The notes under the pieces are model-generated. The model worked only from the letters and a program-made list of their open reading frames with translations, had not been told where the DNA came from and ran no database searches. Below, in pieces: positions 52,779-61,394 of a stretch of 64,000 nt of DNA. Origin of the DNA: an uncultured Flavobacteriaceae bacterium. GTDB taxonomy: Bacteria; Bacteroidota; Bacteroidia; Flavobacteriales; Flavobacteriaceae. The position numbers and the translations under genes are program-made. Numbering within the stretch: position 1 is the first letter of the stretch; each line of letters begins with the position of its first letter. Location: the NCBI GenBank assembly GCA_947493175.1, contig CANLQD010000007.1, positions 124,001 through 188,000 on the forward strand, given 5' to 3'.

Positions 52779-53243
52779 TTAAAAAGTGCGTATTAAGGGC
52801 CTTTCGGCCAAAGGCGAAAATGGCCATGGTATGGACAAGAAAATGATCAAAAAGGCGATGGTATACCAGATAAGCATGGTCTTGTACTTCAATCTATCCG
52901 TTGACTTACGTTTTGCGAAAGCGGAACCTAAGGTCAAAACGACAATAGCAACCATCATTAATGTAGCGTGTAAGACGCTGAAGAAAAGAACCTGCCAATT
53001 TTTAATAGCCTCGTAAAAATCTACAAACAGATATTGGGCAATTGGGCTCTTCAGATAAAGTAAAATACCCACAATGAGTTGAATGTGACCAATCGTCGCA
53101 GTCCAATGTCTTATTTTATTGTCGATGGCAGAGAAAGCACGATTCTGAAAATATCCCCTTAACGCAATGGCAATGGATAGTAGAAGAGATAAAACCACCA
53201 ACCAACGCAATAGGGAATGTATACTCAGCAAACTGTCATACAT
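52779..53243 (-). CDS. Four-helix membrane protein, cytochrome-b561-like layout
   Basis: 154 residues from the ATG at 53241-53243. Four predicted helices (LLRWLVVLSLLLSIAIALRGYF; TIGHIQLIVGILLYLKS; VLFFSVLHATLMMVAIVVLTLGSAF; MLIWYTIAFLIIFLSIPW) carry His residues that could face a heme, but the assignment is weak. The gene begins 2 bp after the DoxX stop and is followed 2 bp later by the DUF3817 gene. Confidence 0.68.
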   Translation of the reverse strand: MYDSLLSIHSLLRWLVVLSLLLSIAIALRGYFQNRAFSAIDNKIRHWTATIGHIQLIVGILLYLKSPIAQYLFVDFYEAIKNWQVLFFSVLHATLMMVAIVVLTLGSAFAKRKSTDRLKYKTMLIWYTIAFLIIFLSIPWPFSPLAERPLIRTF

Positions 53244-53245
53244 AT

Positions 53246-53620
53246 TCAAACAATTTCAAGCTTTTTCATGGCAACAATGACAAAAACGGCCAGTAACAAT
53301 AAAATGGCATTCATCACCATAAAGGAATATTCCTGTTTTTTATAGTGGGTAAACATTGCTCCTAACATTATAGCAATGATACCGTAGCTGGCATATGATA
53401 TGGAGCTCTTAGGTAAAAAATTGGAAAACCGTGGAAGAAGGATCAACAACCCCAATAGAACTTCCAGCATACCAATAGCCCTGACACCCGTAACGGGGAA
53501 AGTCGCTACCCACTTCATGTTCTCGGACAATTTGTCGATTGGCATCAACACTTTCATGATACCAATACTGGTGAACAATACAGCCAATAAGGATTGGCTT
53601 ATCCATAATCCAATACTCAT
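53246..53620 (-). CDS. DoxX-family membrane protein
   Basis: 124 residues from the ATG at 53618-53620 (MSIGLWISQSLLAVLFTSIGIMKV...). Four helices and the segments GIMKVLMPIDKL and GVRAIGMLEVLLGLLILLPRF are characteristic of DoxX-like proteins, which sit in the inner membrane and are associated with quinone/redox or stress functions. Located 76 bp downstream of the AraC gene and in the same operon. Confidence 0.82.
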   Translation of the reverse strand: MSIGLWISQSLLAVLFTSIGIMKVLMPIDKLSENMKWVATFPVTGVRAIGMLEVLLGLLILLPRFSNFLPKSSISYASYGIIAIMLGAMFTHYKKQEYSFMVMNAILLLLAVFVIVAMKKLEIV

Positions 53621-53696
53621 AAGTCTTTGTTTTTGATTCAACGATAGCAAAAGTAGCTTACAAACCAACTTGAGATTAGCACTGGAAAACTTATTT

Positions 53697-54596
53697 TTAG
53701 GACTTTTCAATCATTCTAACGTACATGGAGGGGCTAACATCTGTCATCTTCTTGAATAGTCTTGAAAAGTAAGAAGGGTCGTTGATGCCCAATTCAAGAG
53801 CAACTTCATTGATGTTCAATTCGGTGTTGTGAAGTAGGTACTTCGCTTCTAAGATCAAGGTTTCATTGATCCATTGTTTTGGGGACTTGTTCGTTGCCGC
53901 CTTTAAAGCTTTGTTCAGGTGATTTGGGGTAATCCTTAGTAACGAAGCATATTCAGAAGTTCGATGTAACTTTTTAAAGTTTTGAAACAAGGTTTGTTTA
54001 AACGCATGGCTCAAAGCCTCGTACGTTGTTGAAGTAAGCGGTTTATTCCCATAATCCCGCTTCAGTTCATAGAGCAACGCCAATATATAAGTGGCAATCA
54101 TACGCTTGTTCTCTTTATTGTTTTCCTGATACAGTGCATTTAATCGCTCAAAGAGCCTCAGAAACAATGATCTATCGGATATTTGGCTAAAATATGAGTT
54201 GGTGAAGGGCAGTAAAAAATCAAAGCTACTCAATACTCCGACAGCACTTGTAGAATCGATAAAATATTCCGGCGAAAAGTGTATGGTATAACCCTTCAAT
54301 CCATTTATGATCTTTTTAACGGAAAAGACCTCACCTGCAGGAATTATGATGAGTTCGTTTGGTAGTACCTTGTAATTTTGGTTTCCTTTTTGAAAGTCAT
54401 AAATACCTTCGGTGACATAAATTATGGAATGACTTTTTTCCTTGGATGGTGGAACAGGCATATTGGCATAGGTTATAATATCCTGTAATTTCAAACAAAA
54501 GAAATCCTCATACCCAGAAAGGAAAAGGTCGGTTCTGTCTATTGAATCACTCGTGAATTCTCTTTTAAACTCTTCGGTCGTGTATTCCCTTATCAT
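53697..54596 (-). CDS. AraC-family transcriptional regulator (soluble)
   Basis: 299 residues. The N-terminal region (about 30-130) is a cupin-like sensor domain (KVLPNELIIIPAGEVFSVKKIINGLKGYTIHFSPEYF). The C-terminal about 110 residues are an AraC HTH (HRTSEYASLLRITPNHLNKAL, NEVALELGINDPSYFSRLFKKMTDVSPSMY). It heads the operon of DoxX and other small membrane genes, so it probably controls it; the ligand is unknown. Confidence 0.88.
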   Translation of the reverse strand: MIREYTTEEFKREFTSDSIDRTDLFLSGYEDFFCLKLQDIITYANMPVPPSKEKSHSIIYVTEGIYDFQKGNQNYKVLPNELIIIPAGEVFSVKKIINGLKGYTIHFSPEYFIDSTSAVGVLSSFDFLLPFTNSYFSQISDRSLFLRLFERLNALYQENNKENKRMIATYILALLYELKRDYGNKPLTSTTYEALSHAFKQTLFQNFKKLHRTSEYASLLRITPNHLNKALKAATNKSPKQWINETLILEAKYLLHNTELNINEVALELGINDPSYFSRLFKKMTDVSPSMYVRMIEKS

Positions 54597-55326
54597 TTAT
54601 CCCCTAATATTCAGCAAATAAAGGTACTGGTATTTTTCAATCAATGAACTCTTTTTATTTATCTATGATACAAAAAAAGCAAGTATTCATTATAGTAGAA
54701 ATCTACCCTACCTTCAAGACCAATTAGAGCTAAAAGTAGTACGCGATAAGATATTAAAGGGTTCGCAATGGTTTAGAACAACATCTGGCAAGGATAAAGC
54801 GGAGCAAATGTAACATCCCGAGGTACCCTTCTGAAAACTAAATTCCGGTTTCTAAAAGTCTGTCTTACCCAAAATACCGCCCTTATGCTGATTACCTCTG
54901 GCCAATGAAACAAGCCTGAAACCTGAAACTTGCAACCATAGGATATAATTCTTCTCTAAACTCCCGAGGCCTAACATCGGTCAAATGGCTTCATTCAGGC
55001 ATCTATTTGACTTTTTAACCTTTTTGAATCAAACAAAAATGTTTGCGGGGACTCGTCTTGCCGTTGTTTTATCTAGGTCTCTAGATATCCCAGATGACTC
55101 ATTGTAGATAAATGTCTTGTACGGGAACGGAAGGCACCTATTTTGAGAAATCTCTAGTTTTTATGGTGGTTAGACATATTTTTCCAAAAAGGAGCTTTCT
55201 CCGTTAGGGTTCAAACCATGAAAATCATATTGGACCCACATACTATTTTGAACAAAACTCAAAGTAGGATTCATCAGTTATGGTAATCTGTAAAAGCTAC
55301 AATTTGGAACCATTATACAAGTCCCC
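54597..55326. other. 730-bp intergenic region without intact gene
   Basis: It must contain the promoter of the AraC operon. A plus-strand frame from 54622 to a TAA at 54811-54813 has protein-like content (RNLPYLQDQLELKVVRDKIL) but no in-frame ATG. A short heptamer-like pattern (CCTGAAACCTGAAACTTG, about 54914-54932) occurs. Nothing else is recognisable. Confidence 0.5.
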
Positions 55327-55821
55327 TTAAGGTTTCCAGGGATAGTAAATAATCAGTTGGATGATGACCCCAACAATAATCAAAAAAGCCATCTCAACAT
55401 TCATTAGCAATTTGCTCGCATGCAACGACTTACTTTTTGTTACCGAAAGTTGTGCGCATTCCCTGAAATTGACATTCGCATTGCTATCCAAGTTTACCAT
55501 GATATGGTCGAAACATGCCTTTATTTTTAACCTCGCTTGTTCGAGATTTTCATGGTTATCCTGCAAAATCAATTTTTCCAGGGCCCATAATTCCGAATCT
55601 TCTTTTTTTAAATCAATATGGCATAGTGATGCTATTGAGGTGAATTTTGCATTCCCAAAACCGGTTGGCTCTTGTTCAATCAAAAAGTGTCTTTGGCTGA
55701 GCCAATTAGTACTGGCCACCAACGCGAACACCAATAATATGGCCTTGATCGTTCTAAAAATCCGGTATATATTAAATCTTCTGTCTTGATCTTCCTTCCT
55801 CATTTTAACGATCCCTTTCAT
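55327..55821 (-). CDS. Hypothetical protein with two membrane segments
   Basis: 164 residues from the ATG at 55819-55821 (an ATG at 55803 is equally plausible; the longer frame starts at GTG). A helix near the start (TIKAILLVFALVASTNWLSQ) and one at the end (MAFLIIVGVIIQLIIYYPW) flank a central acidic, mostly helical region with two Cys (SLCHIDLKKEDSELW; ACFDHIMVNLDSNANVNF). The family is not recognised. It lies 72 bp downstream of the outer-membrane barrel gene on the same strand. Confidence 0.6.
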   Translation of the reverse strand: MKGIVKMRKEDQDRRFNIYRIFRTIKAILLVFALVASTNWLSQRHFLIEQEPTGFGNAKFTSIASLCHIDLKKEDSELWALEKLILQDNHENLEQARLKIKACFDHIMVNLDSNANVNFRECAQLSVTKSKSLHASKLLMNVEMAFLIIVGVIIQLIIYYPWKP

Positions 55822-55893
55822 ATAGTTATGACCATTGAAGGGCTTTACTACCCCTATAAAACGATTCACTTACTTCTTGGTAGCCTTTCTCTC

Positions 55894-56730
55894 TTAATGT
55901 CCAGGCTCATAAATCAACCTTAAGAAAGTACTTAGCCTTTCGTTTTCTCGGCTGACAGGAATCCCCGCAACTATTCCAATCAACAGGTTGTCTGCGATCC
56001 CGACCCGCATCTGTGGTCTTATTGTCATGTCAAAATAGTGTCTCCCCACGTTCTTGTTGAACTCAACACCAATGAAGTTTCGTGTACCGCTTATCATATA
56101 ATGTATATTTGAGTTTATCTGCCAATCAGTGTTTATAGTTCCATTGGAAAAATGATGGATGAATTGAGGACCGGTGTATAGAAGTGTGTGAAGATTTTGG
56201 CCCCATCTCTTGGCAACAATGTAAAACGGGTTATAGATATTACCGGTGAACAGCCTTTCCTTTCCGTAATTTGTGAACTCGGTCATCTCAAACTCGTGAA
56301 TGTAGCCAATAGCCATAGAGGTATTGCTCTTTTCGGACACAAAAAAAGAATATTGTCCCGCAAGCTTTAAACTATTAAGGTTGCTTGCAGGAGCATTTCC
56401 GTTTTGTGATGAGGGATAAATGGAAAAAGGTAGTTCCACCTCCAACCCCAACCGATCCAATGGGGCCCATTCGTATTCGACCAATGCCTCATATGCATCG
56501 TACTTATTTCTATCTGTGATTCCAAATCCAATGTTCCACTCTTTTTCTCCTTTTCTTGCACCCAAATCCCTGATCAAATCTATGTATAAGGGTTCGGCAT
56601 GCAAAATTTTTATAGGCTCTTTCTTTTTTTCGATTTGATGTATGAAAATGCTGTCTTTACCCTGTTTTTTAGGTTCTTGCGCCCTGATTTTGGATAAACT
56701 GAACAGCATTAGAATAATTGTTAATCTCAT
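55894..56730 (-). CDS. Outer-membrane beta-barrel protein of the HAEPLYID type
   Basis: 278 residues. The signal peptide ends SKIRAQ. A short linker leads to the conserved block HAEPLYIDLIRDLGARKGEKEW and alternating hydrophobic strands (YEWAPLDRLGLEVELPF; TSMAIGYIHEFEM; MRVGIADNLLIGIVAG; TFLRLIYEPGH). Bacteroidetes genomes carry related proteins; the transported or bound substrate is not known. It lies in the same orientation as the Usp, HK and RR genes upstream, so envelope-stress-type control is possible but inferred. Confidence 0.75.
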   Translation of the reverse strand: MRLTIILMLFSLSKIRAQEPKKQGKDSIFIHQIEKKKEPIKILHAEPLYIDLIRDLGARKGEKEWNIGFGITDRNKYDAYEALVEYEWAPLDRLGLEVELPFSIYPSSQNGNAPASNLNSLKLAGQYSFFVSEKSNTSMAIGYIHEFEMTEFTNYGKERLFTGNIYNPFYIVAKRWGQNLHTLLYTGPQFIHHFSNGTINTDWQINSNIHYMISGTRNFIGVEFNKNVGRHYFDMTIRPQMRVGIADNLLIGIVAGIPVSRENERLSTFLRLIYEPGH

Positions 56731-56855
56731 ATTTGATCAATGGTTGTAGGCAGATTGTTTAAATAGTTTTGTACAACTGTTCTCTTATGGAATATTGAAA
56801 CCCCTTCCATCAAAAGCAATGGTTTGTCATAATCCTTTTTTTCGCGGCCAATTTT

Positions 56856-57410
56856 CTAGACAAGGATTTTGCCTTTTCGAAAGACCCCTTGGCCATGTTT
56901 TCCTTTAAAACCTTCAAAGACCTTTTTTATAGACGAGATGATACCCATCCACCACTTCGGAAACGGTTCTTTGGTATCTTCTTTTTCTATGTAGATAGCA
57001 TGTACTTCGGTAATATTCTTTTTTATAAGGCGTAAAGGACTGAATGTGGTATTATGCGAAAAATCCAAGAACCCTTTTTGCGGCACCACTGCTGTTTGAA
57101 TCCGGTGCCGATCTATAAAGTTCTGAAAGGCCGGCGAGTTCATTCCGATGAACAGTTCTATTTTGATCGTATTGATATTTACATAGAACTTATCGACAAG
57201 TTCGTCCTTTGTCCTCGTGAATTCATCGTTGTTCAGTCCGAATATGATGTTAGACGATGAGATTTTGTAAAATTCAAAATCGAATAAAGGAAGTCTGTAG
57301 GGATATATCAGGATAAGATCTACAATCTCCTCCGGGTATATCCTAACAACATACTCAGCAAGCTTTAAAGATCTTGCACTAAAATCGGTGGGGACCAATA
57401 CTGTTCTCAT
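56856..57410 (-). CDS. Universal-stress-protein (UspA)-like protein
   Basis: 184 residues. The N-terminus MRTVLVPTDFSARSLKLAEYVVRIYP is the UspA first strand and helix, and VVPQKGFLDFSHNTTFSPLRLIKKN matches the region of the ATP-binding loop but without a clear GxxGxxxxxxxxGS. A basic C-terminal extension (about 150-184; KWWMGIISSIKKVF...) is unusual. Probably cytoplasmic. 83 bp downstream of the histidine kinase. Confidence 0.75.
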   Translation of the reverse strand: MRTVLVPTDFSARSLKLAEYVVRIYPEEIVDLILIYPYRLPLFDFEFYKISSSNIIFGLNNDEFTRTKDELVDKFYVNINTIKIELFIGMNSPAFQNFIDRHRIQTAVVPQKGFLDFSHNTTFSPLRLIKKNITEVHAIYIEKEDTKEPFPKWWMGIISSIKKVFEGFKGKHGQGVFRKGKILV

Positions 57411-57493
57411 ACTGCACTATTAGATATTGACTACAATACTAAAGGTGCGGCATTAAAAAGGGTTAAGAAAAAGATTGGAACAACATTAAAATA

Positions 57494-58885
57494 CTAGCGA
57501 GCTATTTCAAAACTTTCGTTCATGATGGGCAATTGCACCAAGACATGTGTTCCTTTCCCGATCTCCGAATCAACCTTTAATTCACCCCCATGCAACTGTA
57601 CTATTTTGTGGGACAGGGGCAGACCGAAGCCAAATCCTTTGTAGCTTCTTGCATTTGAGCCTCGAGAAAAAGGTTCGAACATATTTTTGAGGTCATCTTT
57701 GGGTATACCGATACCCTCATCCTTAATTGAGATTAGGATAGTGCGCTCCTGAACACGAATACCAAGATCGATGTTTCCGTTTTTAGAATACTTCAATGCA
57801 TTATCAATAATATTCAACAATGCCACTCTTATGAGGTCATGGTTTCCTTTGAAGATAAGCTTGTTCGAATCTTTGGGCAAAAACTGAAAGTCGAAGTTTA
57901 TTCTCTTGTAGGTGGGTATATCAAAGCTCATTTTCAACTCCATCAGCAGCTCGTCAGCACGTACATCATCGATTATCAAACTTTTTGAATCGTTTTCTAT
58001 ATGTGCCAGCCCCAGTAAGGCGTTGACAAGCTCATTAAGCCGTGAAGCCTCTTTTTCGATAGTTTGAAGGGTGGCGACGTATTCTTGTTCTGATCTCGCA
58101 TTGTCAAGAGCTACCTCTGTTTGCCCTATTATCGCTGTTAGGGGATTCCTGAGTTCGTGGGAAGCATTGTTCACAAAGCTGTTTTTCATCTCAAAAGAAG
58201 TTTCGAGCCTATCTAACATATTATTGAATGTTTGCGAAAGCTCTCCTAACTCATCCTTTTTGCGTCTATTCGCTAGGCGTAGGTGAAGATTTTTTGCCCT
58301 TATCCTGTTGACTTGGTCGGTAATATCCGAAATAGGTTTCAAGACACCCTTGGCATAATATCGACCAATCACAAAAAGGATGATCAAACTCAAGACGTAT
58401 GCGGTTAACAGGGTTCTGAAAAGGTTTTGCATTTTTTTTGCCCCATAGCGATCTTCTGCTGATAGTATCACCATGAAATCCCCTTGATTGTCCTGATAAA
58501 GAATGGCCGTAAAATAGTCTTTCCCAATCCTGGTCTGGGCGTGGCCGGTATGAAAAACTCGGTCAAAGAATTCCTTTTTCAATGGAAGCACATTAGGCGA
58601 AATCAAAGTCTCCTCGTTCACATTGGCCTTTAGGATCCTTTCTTGTTCGTTAGGCAAAATCTGCAAGTGTTTTTTACGTATTTCTTCATAAATGCCTGTA
58701 CTCAGTTCGTCTTTTTCCAAATACGCCTGTGCAGCTATGGAGGCCCTTTGTTTTAACCTGAGATTAAACTCCCTTTCGGTATAGTTTTCAACGGAAAAAT
58801 AGATATACAAAAAAACCGATAGTAACAGCAAGGCAGTGAGTAGCACAAAAATCAATGTTATTTTGTTCCTAATCTTCATTTTCAT
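57494..58885 (-). CDS. Membrane sensor histidine kinase
   Basis: 463 residues. TM1 (about 8-30) and TM2 (about 158-176) enclose a periplasmic sensor of about 125 residues. HAMP follows (about 177-230), then HisKA with His243 in NNASHELRNPLTAI, and HATPase_c (N, G1 and G2 boxes: LLNIIDNALKYS, DEGIGIP, GFGFGLPLSHKIVQLHGG). It autophosphorylates and transfers phosphate to the response regulator encoded just upstream, whose 3' end overlaps its start by 17 bp. The stimulus is unknown. Confidence 0.93.
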   Translation of the reverse strand: MKMKIRNKITLIFVLLTALLLLSVFLYIYFSVENYTEREFNLRLKQRASIAAQAYLEKDELSTGIYEEIRKKHLQILPNEQERILKANVNEETLISPNVLPLKKEFFDRVFHTGHAQTRIGKDYFTAILYQDNQGDFMVILSAEDRYGAKKMQNLFRTLLTAYVLSLIILFVIGRYYAKGVLKPISDITDQVNRIRAKNLHLRLANRRKKDELGELSQTFNNMLDRLETSFEMKNSFVNNASHELRNPLTAIIGQTEVALDNARSEQEYVATLQTIEKEASRLNELVNALLGLAHIENDSKSLIIDDVRADELLMELKMSFDIPTYKRINFDFQFLPKDSNKLIFKGNHDLIRVALLNIIDNALKYSKNGNIDLGIRVQERTILISIKDEGIGIPKDDLKNMFEPFSRGSNARSYKGFGFGLPLSHKIVQLHGGELKVDSEIGKGTHVLVQLPIMNESFEIAR

Positions 58886-59570
58886 TGGATCCTTGCAACG
58901 TATAGCCCATGCCTATAATGGTATGGATCAGCTTTGGCTCGTATTGCCGGTCGATTTTGTTCCTTAGATAGTTGACATAGACATCCACAATGTTGGTCCC
59001 AAGGTTAAAATTGATGTCCCATACGCTTTCCAAAATATCGATACGGCTCAAGACCCTGTTCTTGTTCCTAAGAAAAAACTCCAGTAGCCTAAACTCCGTA
59101 GAAGTCAATTTGATTTTATCCCCTGCCCTTTTTACTGTCTTGGCGTCCCGATCTAGTTCCAAATCTGAGGCAGTTAATTTTTGACTTGTTGACGCCACCG
59201 GAACATGCCGCCGTAACAATGCTCGGATTCTGGCCAAAAGCTCTTTGAACTTAAAGGGTTTCACCAGATAATCATCTGCTCCGGCATCTAGTCCTTCGAC
59301 CACGTTTTCAGTGGTGCCCAGGGCAGTAAGCATCATAATAGGCAGGTTTTCATAACCAAGTTCCCTGATCTTTTTCGCTACCAGGCGCCCGTCCATCCCA
59401 GGCAATATAATATCAAGGATTATAAGGTCTATTTCCTTCTGGCCCAACAGTTCCAGACCTTGCAGGCCCTCATAGGCCAAAAAAAATTCATAGCCCGCTT
59501 CGTATAGTCCCTTCCCAATAAAGGCGGCTACGTTCCGTTCGTCTTCTATAACCAGTATTCTTTTCGACAT
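58869..59570 (-). CDS. OmpR/PhoB-family response regulator
   Basis: 233 residues from the ATG at 59568-59570. Receiver domain with acidic pocket (Glu9, Asp10), phospho-acceptor Asp53 in LDIILPGMDG and conserved VKPFKF Lys. The C-terminal winged helix (LTASDLELDRDAKTVKRAGDKIKLTSTEFRLLEFFLRNKN...SVWDINFNLGTNIVDVYVNYLRNKID) is OmpR-like. It pairs with the adjacent histidine kinase and may regulate the Usp and outer-membrane genes downstream. Confidence 0.94.
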   Translation of the reverse strand: MSKRILVIEDERNVAAFIGKGLYEAGYEFFLAYEGLQGLELLGQKEIDLIILDIILPGMDGRLVAKKIRELGYENLPIMMLTALGTTENVVEGLDAGADDYLVKPFKFKELLARIRALLRRHVPVASTSQKLTASDLELDRDAKTVKRAGDKIKLTSTEFRLLEFFLRNKNRVLSRIDILESVWDINFNLGTNIVDVYVNYLRNKIDRQYEPKLIHTIIGMGYTLQGSNENED

Positions 59571-59585
59571 GTACAGATGCTTCAA

Positions 59586-59916
59586 ATGGTTTAAGACTAT
59601 TCTGAATTCTTAATCATAAAGATAAAAAATGAGATTCGATGTCCCCTTCCACGAAGGTTAGAATGGTATTAGAATTGTTGGGACTATATCTTTCGTATTT
59701 CATAGGAGGCTTATTCTATTTCTAAAAGCTGCCCGACCGAGAAGCATACTATCTTAAAAATCTTTTGCCTGCGACCCATTTGAAACTTGTGGTTTTTAAG
59801 CCTCTAGGAGCTAATATTTTGATGTATCTTGACTACTAAAAGCAGACACAAATCGTTGCGTCCTGTCAGCACAAGTACTACATACTTCATTTCAGATTTT
59901 TTAAAATCCCTTTAAA
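59586..59916. other. Intergenic region, no gene seen
   Basis: A 331-bp divergent region between the two-component operon and the enolase-superfamily gene. It must hold both promoters. I see no hairpins, repeats or RNA gene that I can support. Confidence 0.5.
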
Positions 59917-59931
59917 TTGCGCGAACGAACC

Positions 59932-61200
59932 ATGAAAAAAACGACCAGAAGAAATTTTATTGGTACCGCAGCCCTTGGAAGCTTGGGCGTAGCTTGCCGA
60001 TCTGTAGAAAAAGAACCACAGCCATCTTCCGAGAAAAAGGCCGTAGTTGACTATGACCTATTAGATGCCGCCCTGATCAAACCAGTATTAAAAAAACATC
60101 TGTTCAAAGAACCTATATACATTGAACGCTTAGAACTCTTGGAGTTGAACGGCAACTATATTTGTCGCGTACTAGATCAAAACGGGGCCGTGGGGCTCAG
60201 TGTATCCAACAACATGCAAATGGCAGCGCTCTACCCCATTTTTATACATCGGTTACAGCCGTTTTTTATAGGCAAAGACGCTAGAGACCTCGAGAAGTTA
60301 CTGGAAGAAGTGTATGTGTACCGCAGCAACTATAAGCTTCAAAGCTTGGCATTATGGGTTCCGTTGGCAACCATTGAATTCGCCATTCTAGATCTATTGG
60401 GACACATTGCCGGGGTACCTATGGGCCAGTTGATCGGGGAAACGCACCATCCTAAAATTGCCGTCTATCAGGCGAACAACCACCGTGGAAAAAGTGCAGA
60501 AGAGTCGCTGGAGGCACTGGTTAAAAATGCAGAGGAGTCGGGAGCGAAGGCCATAAAATTCAAGGTAGGCGGACGTATGACTACTCCTGAAAGGCCAGAA
60601 AAACGCTCCGAGCGCCTCATCCCGATGGTGCGTAAAACTTTTGGTGACCAGATGACCATTTATGCCGACTCCAACGGATCTTACGATACGCATGAAGCAA
60701 TACGTATCGGAAAAATAATGGAGGAGAACGGATTGGATTTTTACGAAGAGCCGGTTCCGTTCGATTGGTACGAAGAGACCCTGAAAGTAAACCAAGGCCT
60801 AAAAATACCGATTGCCGGGGGTGAGCAAGAACCTAGCATGCATAATTTCAGGTGGTTGATCGCGAACAATGCATTAGACATCGTGCAACCGGATATTTTT
60901 TACTTTGGCGGTATGATCCGAAGTATGAAAGTGGCCCGTATGGCAGAAGCAGTAGGCAAAAATTGTGTCCCACATATCTCGGTTAGTGGTCTGGGGTATT
61001 TGTATATGATGCATTTCGTATCCGCACTGCCCAATGCGGGGCCGTATCATGAGTTTAAAGGGTTTAGCAAAAACATCCCCTTTCATGGTAACACTTCCGA
61101 CTTCGCCATTGTAGATGGTACGATCAAGGTCCCGACTGGACCTGGCCTGGGCATTCGGTTAGATCAGCGCTACATTGACAAACACAAACCAGTAGTATAG
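59932..61200 (+). CDS. Exported mandelate-racemase-type enolase-superfamily enzyme
   Basis: 422 residues from the ATG at 59932. A Tat-like signal (TRRNFIGTAALGSLGVAC) with a lipobox Cys suggests export as a lipoprotein. Catalytic residues of the MR subgroup are all present: the KxK pair (Lys209, Lys211), metal ligands Asp246, Glu272 and Glu298 with 26-residue spacing, and the Asp321/His348 dyad 27 residues apart. This fits an acid-sugar dehydratase or racemase acting on a 2-hydroxy acid. Precise substrate unknown. A membrane AraC regulator follows 194 bp downstream. Confidence 0.87.
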   Translation: MKKTTRRNFIGTAALGSLGVACRSVEKEPQPSSEKKAVVDYDLLDAALIKPVLKKHLFKEPIYIERLELLELNGNYICRVLDQNGAVGLSVSNNMQMAALYPIFIHRLQPFFIGKDARDLEKLLEEVYVYRSNYKLQSLALWVPLATIEFAILDLLGHIAGVPMGQLIGETHHPKIAVYQANNHRGKSAEESLEALVKNAEESGAKAIKFKVGGRMTTPERPEKRSERLIPMVRKTFGDQMTIYADSNGSYDTHEAIRIGKIMEENGLDFYEEPVPFDWYEETLKVNQGLKIPIAGGEQEPSMHNFRWLIANNALDIVQPDIFYFGGMIRSMKVARMAEAVGKNCVPHISVSGLGYLYMMHFVSALPNAGPYHEFKGFSKNIPFHGNTSDFAIVDGTIKVPTGPGLGIRLDQRYIDKHKPVV

Positions 61201-61394
61201 CTTGGCGGATACCCTAGAAAGCTGATGGGTCTCGTGACCGTATCCACGACTACAAGTAATTTTGGCAAATGATGCTTTGAGCTTTTCATTTAGCGAATAT
61301 CTTAAGAGTTTGCACAAATCAATTCTAAATACTCTTTAGGGGATACGGTTATTCCTTAACTTTAACGAGGCAACCATACACTTTTATTGGTACG

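Noticed and set aside
54622..54813. Plus-strand open frame with protein-like sequence (NLPYLQDQLELKVV)
   Set aside because: No in-frame start codon, no upstream signals, no family recognised; a chance frame or an old remnant is as likely.
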